This document shows, one piece after another, positions 23,456 to 31,802 of a DNA stretch of 32,069 nucleotides (positions are counted from its first letter, which is position 1; each line of letters begins with the position of its first letter). The stretch spans positions 1-32,069 of the forward strand of contig JAGRBZ010000049.1 in assembly GCA_020433805.1 (NCBI GenBank), written 5' to 3'. The position numbers and the translations under genes are program-made. The DNA comes from Anaerolineae bacterium. GTDB taxonomy: Bacteria > Chloroflexota > Anaerolineae > 4572-78 > J111. Below the pieces are notes generated by a model. That model saw only the letters and a program-made list of their open reading frames with translations, did no database searches and was not told the origin of the DNA.

Positions 23456-25603
23456 TTGCAACTACATCGATTAATTTCTTATGGTTTAATGACTGCCGGA
23501 GCGATGGCTTCGGCCAAATCTCTTTTGCAACGCTGGCAGTGGGACGAAAATAACGTTATCGCCGCGATTATGCTCGACTGGGATGATGTGCAGGCGGTCG
23601 CTACCCGGGCCGCAACGATAACAGCCGGATCCAACGGCAGTGGCAGCACCGTAGAAACGTTATTACGTCAATATAAAGATAATGGCGCAACGCATCTCTC
23701 CATCCCCGAGCTGACGCTCGAACGGCTGCTGTCGCGGGGCGAACTAAGCGTGGCGCAAGGAGACGATGCCGACAAGGTTTATCTGCGAGCGCAAACGCCG
23801 GAGCTGGCCGAGTTGGTTACGACCGAACTGCAAGCGCGGCTACCGCAGCTCAAGGCCACACAATCCCAAGCCAAAAACCCCCTTATTTCTTTTCAAGGCG
23901 ATTTGCCCACGGTCGGTGAGGTAGGGTTGGGCTTTAACCCGGCCCACGTCGATTTGGCCAAAGTAGTAGGGTTGGCCCCCGTGCCGCGACCGGTCGGCTT
24001 CAGTTGGGTACAGCCGCACATGATTGATCGCACACTCGATCAGGCGGCGGCGCTGGGGGCTAAAATCATTGCGGTGCAGGGAACGATGACTCCCGGCTTT
24101 GAGTTCAATATTCAGCATACCGTTGAAGCGATGCGTCGCAATGGTTTAACCTATGCCTATTTCAACCTGAGCCGTCATCAGCGCGGCGATTGGTTTATGG
24201 CCAAAAATCTCACGGTCGATGGCTTGATGGTGTTAGCCCACGAATTTGAGCCGTCCGAACTGCTGGAAGAGGATTGGTTCACGGTTTCGGACCGCTGGGC
24301 CAACCTGGCGACGGAAGCCGGCACGCGCCTTTGTTCGGTGCGCTTCTTCCGTGTCATCCACGCCGCCGATCCGCTGGAGTCGGTCGATTACATTCGGGCG
24401 CTGTCGAATGCTTTGCAGCGCGAGGGCTTTGTGCTGGGGCAGCTTGGCGCGCTGGATTTGTTGGTGTATCAGCCTGATCGGGATATTAGTTCTCTCGCCG
24501 GAGCCGGATTAAGCGCCGCCGGAGCAGCCGGACTGGCCGCAGATTTGCTGCCTATTCCCGCCCCATTGAAGCTGTTAGGGGTTGGTGCGGCGGCTGCCGG
24601 GCTAGCCGGTTTGCCCCTGTGGGAGCAAACCGGCGATAAGCAAGCGAACGGCCATGACCACCATCATCACGGTGATGACCATCACCATGATCACGACCAT
24701 GCGCACGACCACGAGCATCATCACCATCACGATGATGAGCACCACCATCATCATGACCATGATCACGATCATGACCATCACCATGACCATGATCACCACG
24801 ACCACCATCATGACGATGAGCATCATCACCATGATCACGATCATGGGCATCATCATGGTCATGGGCACGACCATCATCATGGACACAGCCATGACCGTAT
24901 TTGGTCGACGGCGTATGGCCCTAAAGGAACGGCTTTGGCGGCGGCAGTGGCTTATCCGGCCGCGATAGCCGCCATAAACGGCGCACATCCGGCGTCGGCG
25001 TTGGCTCAGGCGTTGGTCATTGGTACTGCCGGGGCAACGGCTTTAAGCGCCACCACCGTGGAAGCCGACTACGTGATGGGGGTCGAGGAGTATCGCAGTT
25101 ACAATCTCGATTGGCTGCTGCCGGTTGGCGTTGCAGCCGCCACAGCTTTGGCCGGACAGCGGCGCGGTCTATGGTGGCTCCCGTTGGCCGGAGTCGGTGT
25201 GGCGGCGGCGAAACAGGTGAGCGACGGTTTAACCCGCGACCCGCTGGTAGCGCTGGACCGTGAGCATCGTCATGCCCACACCCATCATCTTTCGGCTGTG
25301 CAGCGCATTATCGGCGACAGCAAGATGGCTCTATCGCTGCAGCCGCTGCGAAAGTGGTCGCTGTTGGCACCGTTGGGCGTAGTTGCTGCCTCGTTGCTCA
25401 AACGAAACGGGCAGAATGAGTTGGCCACCCTGGCTGTAACGGCAGCATCAGTTGGACAGGTAGCCACGCTGGCCGGCTTTCGCAACAGCCAGCGCCCCTT
25501 ACTTCGAACCTTTGAGGGGCGGGCCAAAGCTTGGACGCTGGGCACTGCCCTGGCCGGTTTGGTATGGGGTGTTTCTGTCATCGTGGGCAAGATGACACGG
25601 TAG
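23456..25603 (+). CDS. DUF5693-like membrane protein with 81-residue polyhistidine/aspartate insert
   Basis: This 715-residue protein has a short hydrophobic N-terminus (RLISYGLMTAGAMASA) and an extracytoplasmic region resembling DUF5693: YKDNGATHLSIPELTLERLLSRGEL, NPAHVDLAKVVGLAPVPRPVGFSW, SVDYIRALSNALQREGFVLGQLG. A hydrophobic stretch around 345-390 follows. Residues 400-480 then contain 50 His, the rest almost all Asp with a few Glu and Gly, a very high-capacity metal-binding segment. Residues 485-715 form several hydrophobic helices with EEYRSYNLDWLLPVGVA, also seen in DUF5693 proteins. A second small cluster, HRHAHTHH, sits near 602-609. The start is uncertain: TTG at 23456 has GAGG upstream and keeps the N-terminal helix; ATG at 23489 fits the promoter better. 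A flippase gene follows, the usual surface-polymer context. Confidence 0.78.
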   Translation: MQLHRLISYGLMTAGAMASAKSLLQRWQWDENNVIAAIMLDWDDVQAVATRAATITAGSNGSGSTVETLLRQYKDNGATHLSIPELTLERLLSRGELSVAQGDDADKVYLRAQTPELAELVTTELQARLPQLKATQSQAKNPLISFQGDLPTVGEVGLGFNPAHVDLAKVVGLAPVPRPVGFSWVQPHMIDRTLDQAAALGAKIIAVQGTMTPGFEFNIQHTVEAMRRNGLTYAYFNLSRHQRGDWFMAKNLTVDGLMVLAHEFEPSELLEEDWFTVSDRWANLATEAGTRLCSVRFFRVIHAADPLESVDYIRALSNALQREGFVLGQLGALDLLVYQPDRDISSLAGAGLSAAGAAGLAADLLPIPAPLKLLGVGAAAAGLAGLPLWEQTGDKQANGHDHHHHGDDHHHDHDHAHDHEHHHHHDDEHHHHHDHDHDHDHHHDHDHHDHHHDDEHHHHDHDHGHHHGHGHDHHHGHSHDRIWSTAYGPKGTALAAAVAYPAAIAAINGAHPASALAQALVIGTAGATALSATTVEADYVMGVEEYRSYNLDWLLPVGVAAATALAGQRRGLWWLPLAGVGVAAAKQVSDGLTRDPLVALDREHRHAHTHHLSAVQRIIGDSKMALSLQPLRKWSLLAPLGVVAASLLKRNGQNELATLAVTAASVGQVATLAGFRNSQRPLLRTFEGRAKAWTLGTALAGLVWGVSVIVGKMTR

Positions 25604-25615
25604 GGGGATAGTAAT

Positions 25616-25730
25616 TGGTAACTGGAGATTGGAGACTAGAGATTAGAGATTAAAGTAAAGAGTATTACATCAGTCTCTAGTTATCTAGTACCAGTCTCCA
25701 GTTTCCAATCTCTAATCTCTCCATTTCTAA
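25616..25730. repeat. Opposed degenerate word arrays (GGAGATT / AATCTCC)
   Basis: The left half (25617-25653) repeats TGGAGATT, TGGAGACT, AGAGATT. The right half (25671-25720) repeats the complements CAGTCTCTAG, CCAGTCTCCAG, CCAATCTCTAATCTCT. They can fold as an imperfect long hairpin between the His-rich protein gene and the flippase gene. The architecture matches 11471-11648, but the words differ. Confidence 0.8.
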
Positions 25731-25744
25731 ACCAGGATTTCGAC

Positions 25745-27067
25745 TTGAGCATATCGATCAAAAAAATTCAATCCGGCGCGCTGCGTAATGTCTCGGTGGT
25801 GTCGCTGCATAAGGCGGCACAGATTGTGGGCCAAATTGTGGCGGTGGCGACGATTCCCCGACTGTTGGGGGCCGAAGATCACGGTCGCTTTGCCTTCATT
25901 ATATCGCTGGCCTATTTGGGGCAAATATTGGGCGATTTTGGCACGCTGGAAGTAATGAGCCGCTTTGTACCGACCCTGTCGCCGCCGGATGCCAAGCAGC
26001 TATATATGCGGACGCTGATATTTAAGACGATTGTCGGGCTGGTATGCGCCATGCTCACGGTGGTGGCGGCGCTTTGGTTGGCTCCCTGGATGACGCTCGG
26101 CTGGGCGCTGCTGATTGGTATCGGTGTGGTAACACATATTGTTTCGTGGGTTCCCTTTCAGTTTTTGTTAGGGGTCAAGCATGTCGGCCAGTGGATGGTT
26201 GAGCAGTCGTGGCGGCAGTGGGTGTTGCTAATACTGCTGGTGATGCTTTATCCCTTTTTGGGAATGACCGGCACGGTGTTGGCCTGGACCGGCATGGAGA
26301 TTGCCTTCTGCGCATTGGGCTTGTGGTGGGTTCGCGGCTACTGGCAGGGTTCTGAACTACGTTTGGAGTGGGCCTATCTGTGGCCCTACATTACCTTTGG
26401 CTTTGGTTTTTTTGTGGCCAATTTGGTGTCGGCGGTACTATATCGATCCGGGCCGGTGTTGGTCGAAATTATTACCCGCGAAACGGCTCAGGCCGGCTTT
26501 CTTAATTTGGCAATTGGCCTCTTTTTGATGCCGTATCTCTTGTTGACACAGATTGCCTTTAGCTTTGTGCCAACGCTGAGCGATTTTTACGCCAACGGCC
26601 AGCTTGATCAACTACAAGCGTGGGTGAGTAATTTTGTGCGCTACAGTTGGTTTGTCGGCTGGTTGGGCGTTATTGCGGTCTGGTTGACGGCTGATTGGGG
26701 CGTTCAATTTGTCTTTGGCCCTGAGTATCAGGAGGCCGCTGAACCCCTCAAATGGATCAGTATCGGCATTCCATTAGCCGCGCTGCTGTGGGGCGCAAAT
26801 GTCGTTTCGACAGTTGCCGGACAAGGGAAGATGCGGTTTTGGTCCTCGTTGGGAGCGCTGCTGGTCTTTCTTATTGCTTCCTTCTGGCTGGTGCCCCGCT
26901 ATAGCGCCACCGGTGCCGCGATGGGCTTAACGCTGTCGGTGATTGCCAATTTTACGATACTGTTTTATTTTCTCCGCTCGATATATAAGCCCGAATGGCT
27001 GCTTATGCTTAGCAGTGGGGTCGTCGGTGGAGGAGTTTTATGGCTGCTGGCCGGATTTGGTTTTTAG
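25745..27067 (+). CDS. Lipopolysaccharide/polysaccharide flippase (MOP superfamily, Wzx-like)
   Basis: This 440-residue integral membrane protein has about 12 hydrophobic segments and the N-terminal signature of polysaccharide-transport MOP flippases: LHKAAQIVGQIVAVATIPRLLGAEDHGRFAF, then LGDFGTLEVMSRFVPT. FLNLAIGLFLMPYLLLTQIAFSFVPTLSDF in the middle and the late WISIGIPLAALLWGANVVSTVAGQGKM are also typical. It would flip undecaprenyl-linked sugars across the membrane. The start is a TTG at 25745 with AGGAT 8 bases upstream; no closer ATG exists. The gene is linked to the glycosyltransferase and DUF5693-like genes upstream, suggesting one surface-glycan locus. Confidence 0.9.
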   Translation: MSISIKKIQSGALRNVSVVSLHKAAQIVGQIVAVATIPRLLGAEDHGRFAFIISLAYLGQILGDFGTLEVMSRFVPTLSPPDAKQLYMRTLIFKTIVGLVCAMLTVVAALWLAPWMTLGWALLIGIGVVTHIVSWVPFQFLLGVKHVGQWMVEQSWRQWVLLILLVMLYPFLGMTGTVLAWTGMEIAFCALGLWWVRGYWQGSELRLEWAYLWPYITFGFGFFVANLVSAVLYRSGPVLVEIITRETAQAGFLNLAIGLFLMPYLLLTQIAFSFVPTLSDFYANGQLDQLQAWVSNFVRYSWFVGWLGVIAVWLTADWGVQFVFGPEYQEAAEPLKWISIGIPLAALLWGANVVSTVAGQGKMRFWSSLGALLVFLIASFWLVPRYSATGAAMGLTLSVIANFTILFYFLRSIYKPEWLLMLSSGVVGGGVLWLLAGFGF

Positions 27068-27346
27068 CTGAAAGCGGTCAGCTATCAGCTTATGAACTTT
27101 AAGGAATTAACAGGGCTACAGGTTTCAACGAAGTCCGCCCTGCGATAAATCGACCGGGCTACGCAACCGTGCCCAATCAATTGGGCTTGGGGGCAAACAT
27201 TTAGTCCGATTTATCGGGCGCGGCTCACTAGCCAGGCGAATTCATCGCCGGGCGGTCGTCGCCAACCACAGAATCTGGTAGAACCAGAAAAAATTTGTGG
27301 TAACAGTTAGAACGCTGAACGCTGATAGCTAAAAGCTGAATGCTAT
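27064..27346. repeat. Multi-hairpin intergenic element framed by opposed word arrays
   Basis: The 300-base gap has no gene. The outer frame is AGCTGAAAGC...AGCTATCAGC (27066-27089) against GCTGATAGCTAAAAGCTGA (27320-27338). Inside, CGATAAATCG (27143-27152) pairs with CGATTTATCG (27207-27216). Nested between them is the tight hairpin GCCCAAT-CA-ATTGGGC (27171-27186). Further right are GGCGA-attca-TCGCC (27235-27249) and a two-step hairpin CCACA..CTGGT-aga-ACCAG..TGTGG (27264-27301). The fold would be branched, recalling a structured RNA or a cruciform; I match no known RNA family. Confidence 0.8.
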
Positions 27347-27365
27347 TTAGACAATGGAGAGTAAG

Positions 27366-28175
27366 GTGACACACTTGTCTGACGAACAAAAGCAAATATT
27401 GGATGAGGTCGGATACGTTGTTTTTCCCGGTGTGCTTTCCGGGCCGGAGGTTGAGGAGGTGCTGGCACGGTTAGAAGCATTATGGAGCCAAGAAGGCGAA
27501 CAGGCCGGTCGGGAGAATTATATTGAAACGGGTGTCCGGCGGCTGGCTAACTTAGCCAACAAAGGCGATATCTTTCGCACGATTTTTGCCCATCCGCTGG
27601 TGATTGATGCCGTTGAGGCGGTGATGGGGCCGGACTTGCGTTTGAGTATGCTCAACGCCCGTGAGGTGCCACCGCAGCTTGACAGCGCTCTGCAACCATT
27701 TCACAGCGATACCGACAACGCCGGGGTGCCGGACGGCTCGGGCTTTTTTAGCTGCACCGCCGTTTGGATGCTCGATCCGTTTACGCCGGATAATGGCGCA
27801 ACCCGTATTATTCCCGGTACACACCACACCCACAAAGTCCCGGCCGATGTTTTAGAAGATACATACGCCATCCATCCCAACGAAACAACCATTACCGGAC
27901 AGGCCGGGGATGTAGCCGTCTTTAACGGCCACTGTTGGCACGCCGGCGGTCTCAATCGCACCGACAAACCGCGTCGAGCCATCCTGGCCCACTATCTACG
28001 CGCCGACACACCGCGCCCCAATGATCGCCGCCAACATTTATCACCCGAGGTTCGCGCCAAAATGTCGCCGCGTGAACTGGAGATTTTGGGCCTCGATGAA
28101 AAGCAGTACGGCATTCGGGCCAAGATAGCCGTTTCGAATATGTTCAAGAATTTACGAGAGAAACTGCCGGTTTAG
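27366..28175 (+). CDS. Phytanoyl-CoA dioxygenase (PhyH) family protein
   Basis: This roughly 269-residue Fe(II)/2-oxoglutarate-dependent oxygenase-like protein has the iron-binding HxD in LQPFHSDTDNAG, the distal histidine in NGHCWHAGGLNRTD, and the 2-oxoglutarate-binding arginine in KPRRAIL. WMLDPFTPDNGATRIIPGTHH is the characteristic PhyH core. PhyH proteins hydroxylate lipids, amino acids, sugars and natural products; the substrate is unknown. I chose the GTG at 27366 because GGAG (27356-27359) is six bases before it. The ATG at 27354 has no ribosome-binding site and adds only four residues. It heads a group with a flavoprotein and a radical SAM enzyme. Confidence 0.9.
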   Translation: MTHLSDEQKQILDEVGYVVFPGVLSGPEVEEVLARLEALWSQEGEQAGRENYIETGVRRLANLANKGDIFRTIFAHPLVIDAVEAVMGPDLRLSMLNAREVPPQLDSALQPFHSDTDNAGVPDGSGFFSCTAVWMLDPFTPDNGATRIIPGTHHTHKVPADVLEDTYAIHPNETTITGQAGDVAVFNGHCWHAGGLNRTDKPRRAILAHYLRADTPRPNDRRQHLSPEVRAKMSPRELEILGLDEKQYGIRAKIAVSNMFKNLREKLPV

Positions 28176-28202
28176 TATTTGTATACCCAACTTGCTCAAG
28201 CC

Positions 28203-28299
28203 AGACCTGACAGGTTTTATAAGATAAGGTTGAGCGTAATTACAGACCGATGTGTTTATAGCTTACTCTAAACATTTTCATTGAAAACCTGTCATGTCT
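28203..28299. repeat. Inverted repeat between dioxygenase and flavoprotein genes
   Basis: TGACAGGTTTT (28208-28218) and AAAACCTGTCA (28284-28294) are exact 11-bp reverse complements. The pairing continues outward to AGAC (28203-28206) and GTCT (28296-28299) across one mismatch. The 65-base loop holds no gene. Each arm also carries an internal CCTGACAGG-like palindrome. Confidence 0.8.
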
Positions 28300-28327
28300 T
28301 AGAAATTCCTAACCCAAAGGACTGTGC

Positions 28328-29788
28328 GTGGAGAAGAAGGAGTCAACAAAAACCCAGCAGTTAAGAACCGATGTGGCGATTATCGGTGCGGGACCGGCCG
28401 GTTTAACGGCAGCCTACGAGTTAACCAAAGCCGGACGTAAAGTAATTGTGTTGGAAAAAGCAGCGCTGGTGGGCGGTATCTCGCGTACCGAGCGCTACAA
28501 AGGCTACCACATCGATATCGGCGGGCATCGGTTCTACACCAAGATCGAGGAAGTGAATGACTTCTGGCAAGAAGTCATGGGCGATGAATTCCTGCGCCGG
28601 CCGCGTTTATCTCGCATTTACTACAATCGAAAGTTTTTCTACTACCCTATTCGCCCCTTCGATGCGCTCTTTAATTTAGGGCTGATCGAGAGTACGCGCG
28701 TTGTTTTAAGCTACCTACAATCGCAGATTTTTCCCTATCCCTCAGAGGAGAGCTTCGAACAGTGGGTCTCGAACCGGTTTGGTCGGCGGCTTTACGAAGT
28801 CTTCTTCAAAACCTACACCGAAAAAGTATGGGGCATACCCTGTCACGAGATCAAAGCGGAGTGGGCGGCGCAACGCATTAAAGGGTTGTCGCTGCCGGTC
28901 GCCATTCGTAATGCTCTACTGCGACCGCGCAAGCAGAGCGTCAAAACATTAATCGAAGAGTTTCACTATCCCCGGCAAGGGCCGGGCATGCTGTGGGAAA
29001 AAGTTCAGGCACTAGTCGAGGCGCAGGGCAACAAGGTGTTAACCGAACATGAGGTGGTCTGCTTAAACGGCAACGGCCACCGCATCAACACCATCACGGC
29101 TGTGAATTCCTGCGGTGAAACGGTTGAAATTGAGGCAGCGCACGTCATCAACAGCATGCCGCTCAGCCACTTGATTAAGCGCCTTAACCCGGCCCCACCG
29201 GCTGAACTGCTCGATGCCGCCGGACGGCTGTCCTATCGCGATTTTCTGACGGTGGCCCTTATCGTACGCCAACCCGATCTCTTCCCCGACAACTGGATCT
29301 ACATCCACAGCCCGGAAGTTGAGGTGGGGCGTATTCAAAACTTCAAGAACTGGAGCCCCTACATGGTGCCGAATGACGACACTACCTGTCTGGGGTTAGA
29401 ATATTTCTGTACCGTGGGCGACGAGCTGTGGCAAATGGACGAGGCGGCGCTGGTCGACCTGGGCCGGCGCGAAATGGCGAGAATTGGCCTGTTGGATGAA
29501 GAAGACGTCATCGACGGCACCGTTTTTCGCCAGCCGAAAGCCTATCCGGTCTATACCGGCGAATACAAAGAGTACCTGGATCAAATCAAGCTGTATCTTG
29601 ATACCATCCCCAACCTGCAAACCGCTGGGCGAAACGGCCTACATATGTATAATAACCAGGACCACTCGATGCTAACCGCCATGCTGGCTGTAAAAAACAT
29701 TCTCGGCGAACAGCACGATGTTTGGACGGTCAACACCGAGCGATCTTACCATGAGGAAGTGCGTATTCCTGAAGCCGAAAAAGCGTAA
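28328..29788 (+). CDS. NAD(P)/FAD-dependent oxidoreductase, UDP-galactopyranose mutase-like
   Basis: This 486-residue cytoplasmic flavoprotein starts with the dinucleotide-binding motif VAIIGAGPAGLTAAYELTKAG (16-36), followed by LEKAALVGGISRT and YHIDIGGHRFYTK, the FAD-contact pattern shared by UDP-galactopyranose mutases and protoporphyrinogen-oxidase-like amine oxidases. FFKTYTEKVWGIPCHEI and the C-terminal NLQTAGRNGLHMYNNQDHSM are typical of the mutase-like group found in surface-glycan clusters. It may isomerise or oxidise a nucleotide sugar, or act on a lipid. The start is GTG at 28328, six bases after AAAGGA. Confidence 0.88.
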   Translation: MEKKESTKTQQLRTDVAIIGAGPAGLTAAYELTKAGRKVIVLEKAALVGGISRTERYKGYHIDIGGHRFYTKIEEVNDFWQEVMGDEFLRRPRLSRIYYNRKFFYYPIRPFDALFNLGLIESTRVVLSYLQSQIFPYPSEESFEQWVSNRFGRRLYEVFFKTYTEKVWGIPCHEIKAEWAAQRIKGLSLPVAIRNALLRPRKQSVKTLIEEFHYPRQGPGMLWEKVQALVEAQGNKVLTEHEVVCLNGNGHRINTITAVNSCGETVEIEAAHVINSMPLSHLIKRLNPAPPAELLDAAGRLSYRDFLTVALIVRQPDLFPDNWIYIHSPEVEVGRIQNFKNWSPYMVPNDDTTCLGLEYFCTVGDELWQMDEAALVDLGRREMARIGLLDEEDVIDGTVFRQPKAYPVYTGEYKEYLDQIKLYLDTIPNLQTAGRNGLHMYNNQDHSMLTAMLAVKNILGEQHDVWTVNTERSYHEEVRIPEAEKA

Positions 29789-29935
29789 GTAAGGAGTAAG
29801 GAGTAGGGAGTAAGGAGTAAGAGAAAAATTATTACGCTTTTTCCACCCGGCGCAACATACGGTAGTAACGCGAACTATCAAACTCTATGAACTCTATGAA
29901 CTCTATAAACTCAAAACCTTATAAACTTAAATGGA
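29789..29935. repeat. Two unlike degenerate tandem word arrays
   Basis: The left half (29786-29822) repeats AAGGAGT/TAGGGAGT about five times with 7-base period. The right half (29873-29917) repeats AACTCTATGA/AACTCTATAA with 10-base period. Unlike other gaps, the two halves are not complementary, so this looks like a mixed or decayed pair. The right words resemble AACTCTAC at 11582-11645. Confidence 0.75.
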
Positions 29936-29944
29936 GGAGCCGAC

Positions 29945-31444
29945 ATGCCTGACGTAATTCTTGTGAATTTCCGTAGCGAACGCGATATGTACCCGCCTTT
30001 TGGCATCATGTACGTAGCCGATGCCTTGATCCAGCAGGGGCACACCGTAGAGCTGTGGCATGAAAATGATGAAGGTGTCGATGCCTTTGTGCAGCGCGTT
30101 GAAGAGACCCGCCCGTTGTGGGTTGGCATCAGCACCATCACCGGCCCCCAATTAGGCTACGCCATCGAAGCCACCCGGCGTGTCCACGCGATGGGGATTA
30201 CCACCGTGTGGGGCGGCGTCCACGCCACCATTATGCCCGAAGAGGTGTTGAAAGAGGAGTACGTCGATTTCGTCATCGTCAATGAAGGCGAATTGACCGC
30301 CCAGGAATTTACGCACGAACTCCAGAATGGTAAAAACTGGGGTAAAGTTATGGGGTTGGCCTGGACCAATGAGCAAGGAAAAGCCGTCATCAACCCCGAA
30401 CGTCCCTTCATTCAAAATCTCGATGACTTCTCCCCGCGCTGGGATTTACTGCCGACGCTGGAGCCGTACATGCTCCAATCGGGGCCGTATGATCGGGCGC
30501 TGCCGGTTTATATCAGCCGGGGCTGCCCCTTCCGCTGTGCCTTCTGCTACAACGAAGTTGTGATGAAGCGCACCTGGCGACAGCACAGCAACGAATTCAT
30601 CATCAACCAAATCGAGTGGCTGCGCATCAACCACGGCGTCAACGCCGTTGATTATGCCGATGACTATCTTTTCGGTCGACCGCGCCCCATGAAGCGGCTG
30701 GTGGAAGAGGTGGGCATGCCCTGGAGCGGGCAGGTGCGGGTCCAACTGCTCAAGCCCGAATTTGTGCAGTGGATGAACGAAACCGACTGCCAGTGGGTCA
30801 ACATCGGAGCGGAGAGCGGCAGCCAGAAAGTGCTCGACTCGATTACCAAAGACCAAAAAGATTGGCAGATTGAGTGGGGCGTGGCCAACCTGGCTAAGTA
30901 CGCGCCCCATATTGAAGCCAACCTTAGCTTCATCTTCGGCCTGCCTGCCGAAGACAAAACCGAGCGGCAGATCACCATCGACCTGATCGACCGTCTGTGC
31001 CAGATCAACCCCAACGCCCGCTGCTCTATCTGCATCTACATGCCCTACCCCGGCACGCCTCTGTGGCCCGATGCGCTGGAGCGCGGCTACATCCCCCCGC
31101 CCAACCAAGACGGCTGGGCCGAGTTCGACCTTAATCGGGGCAACACCCCCTGGATCAGCGAAGCCGAAGCCAACGCGATGAGTGAGATTAGCGATATTCT
31201 GTACGTAGGTCGCAGCCGGGGTCACTGGCTGTTAAGCCCCTACTACTCGCTGCTCCGCTGGCGCTGGCTCAACCAGAAGTTCGATTACTACGTAGAAGGC
31301 AAGCTCAAGAAGGCCGGCTCCGATCTGGTCGAGAATGTCGGCCCGCTGCGCAGCCTGCGCGACCGCTATGGGCATAAGCTGGTGCAGTACAATGCCAACA
31401 CCCACAAGAGCAAGATCGAAGCGCACATGCCGCCGCTGGGGTAA
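29945..31444 (+). CDS. B12-binding-domain radical SAM protein
   Basis: This 499-residue iron-sulfur enzyme has an N-terminal cobalamin-binding-type Rossmann domain (YPPFGIMYVADALIQQGH at 16-33, VGISTITGPQ, and TVWGGVHATIMPEE at 87-100). It continues into a radical SAM barrel whose cluster motif SRGCPFRCAFC places C194, C198 and C201. NIGAESGSQKVLDSITK and LSFIFGLPAEDKTE are later barrel motifs. The canonical cobalamin-binding DxHxxG is not evident, so B12 dependence is unproven, as for many family members. Typical reactions are methylations or ring rearrangements of lipids and natural products. It may modify the same product as the upstream dioxygenase and mutase-like flavoprotein. GGAGG at 29932-29936 is a clear ribosome-binding site. 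Confidence 0.93.
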   Translation: MPDVILVNFRSERDMYPPFGIMYVADALIQQGHTVELWHENDEGVDAFVQRVEETRPLWVGISTITGPQLGYAIEATRRVHAMGITTVWGGVHATIMPEEVLKEEYVDFVIVNEGELTAQEFTHELQNGKNWGKVMGLAWTNEQGKAVINPERPFIQNLDDFSPRWDLLPTLEPYMLQSGPYDRALPVYISRGCPFRCAFCYNEVVMKRTWRQHSNEFIINQIEWLRINHGVNAVDYADDYLFGRPRPMKRLVEEVGMPWSGQVRVQLLKPEFVQWMNETDCQWVNIGAESGSQKVLDSITKDQKDWQIEWGVANLAKYAPHIEANLSFIFGLPAEDKTERQITIDLIDRLCQINPNARCSICIYMPYPGTPLWPDALERGYIPPPNQDGWAEFDLNRGNTPWISEAEANAMSEISDILYVGRSRGHWLLSPYYSLLRWRWLNQKFDYYVEGKLKKAGSDLVENVGPLRSLRDRYGHKLVQYNANTHKSKIEAHMPPLG

Positions 31445-31543
31445 TACTTGCAGCCAAACGCAGTGCGTTAACAAAATAAGCGGATAAATAGTCCGCAGAC
31501 GCAAAGGGTAGCACAACCTTAAACTGTGAAGCGTGGGAAAGAA

Positions 31544-31632
31544 CCCCGGTTTTTGCCTAAAGGGTAAGCATGTTGCCCAATTTAGCCCAAATATAAGCCT
31601 TTGCGGGTTTTCAGGTTCAAGAAAAACCGGGG
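31544..31632. repeat. 11-bp inverted repeat in the last intergenic gap
   Basis: CCCCGGTTTTT (31544-31554) and AAAAACCGGGG (31622-31632) are exact reverse complements 67 bases apart, in a 358-base gap with no supported gene. If transcribed rightward, the first arm is followed by several words such as GGGTAAGCATGTTGCCC with their own weak pairing. Confidence 0.75.
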
Positions 31633-31676
31633 CGCTAACGCTACCACGCGCAAACCTTTTGCGGCAAGTTAAGATG

Positions 31677-31685
31677 TGCTATACT
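31677..31685 (+). promoter_or_regulatory. Possible extended -10 promoter for the edge lipoprotein
   Basis: TGCTATACT forms an extended -10 (TG-n-TATACT) without a good -35 box. It would give a leader of about 110 bases before the ATG at 31803. The evidence is weak. Confidence 0.3.
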
Positions 31686-31802
31686 TGGCACCTCTTCTTT
31701 TTCGACTTCACCTTGAGGGATTTCTCCGCCTTTGGCTACGAAATGACATCCGTAGGTGTCAACTGCGTAACATCTAAAGATAAAATGCAGCCCCAATAAA
31801 TT

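Noticed and set aside
24602..24988. Hydrophobic frame opposite the His-rich segment
   Set aside because: It has the same cause: complementing CAT/CAC/GAC/GAT codons gives Met/Val/Ile strings. No ribosome-binding site or family motif is seen.
27115..27301. tRNA or known structured RNA gene
   Set aside because: No T-loop, anticodon stem geometry or CCA end fits; the hairpins are of the wrong sizes.
29945..31444. RiPP-maturase role for the radical SAM enzyme acting on the 23-residue peptide
   Set aside because: The architecture is cobalamin-binding type without a RRE/PqqD-like or SPASM domain, and the gene is more than 11 kb from the peptide.
31533..31799. 88-residue frame in the last intergenic gap
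   Set aside because: It runs through the 11-bp inverted repeat, lacks a ribosome-binding site and resembles no protein family I recognise.
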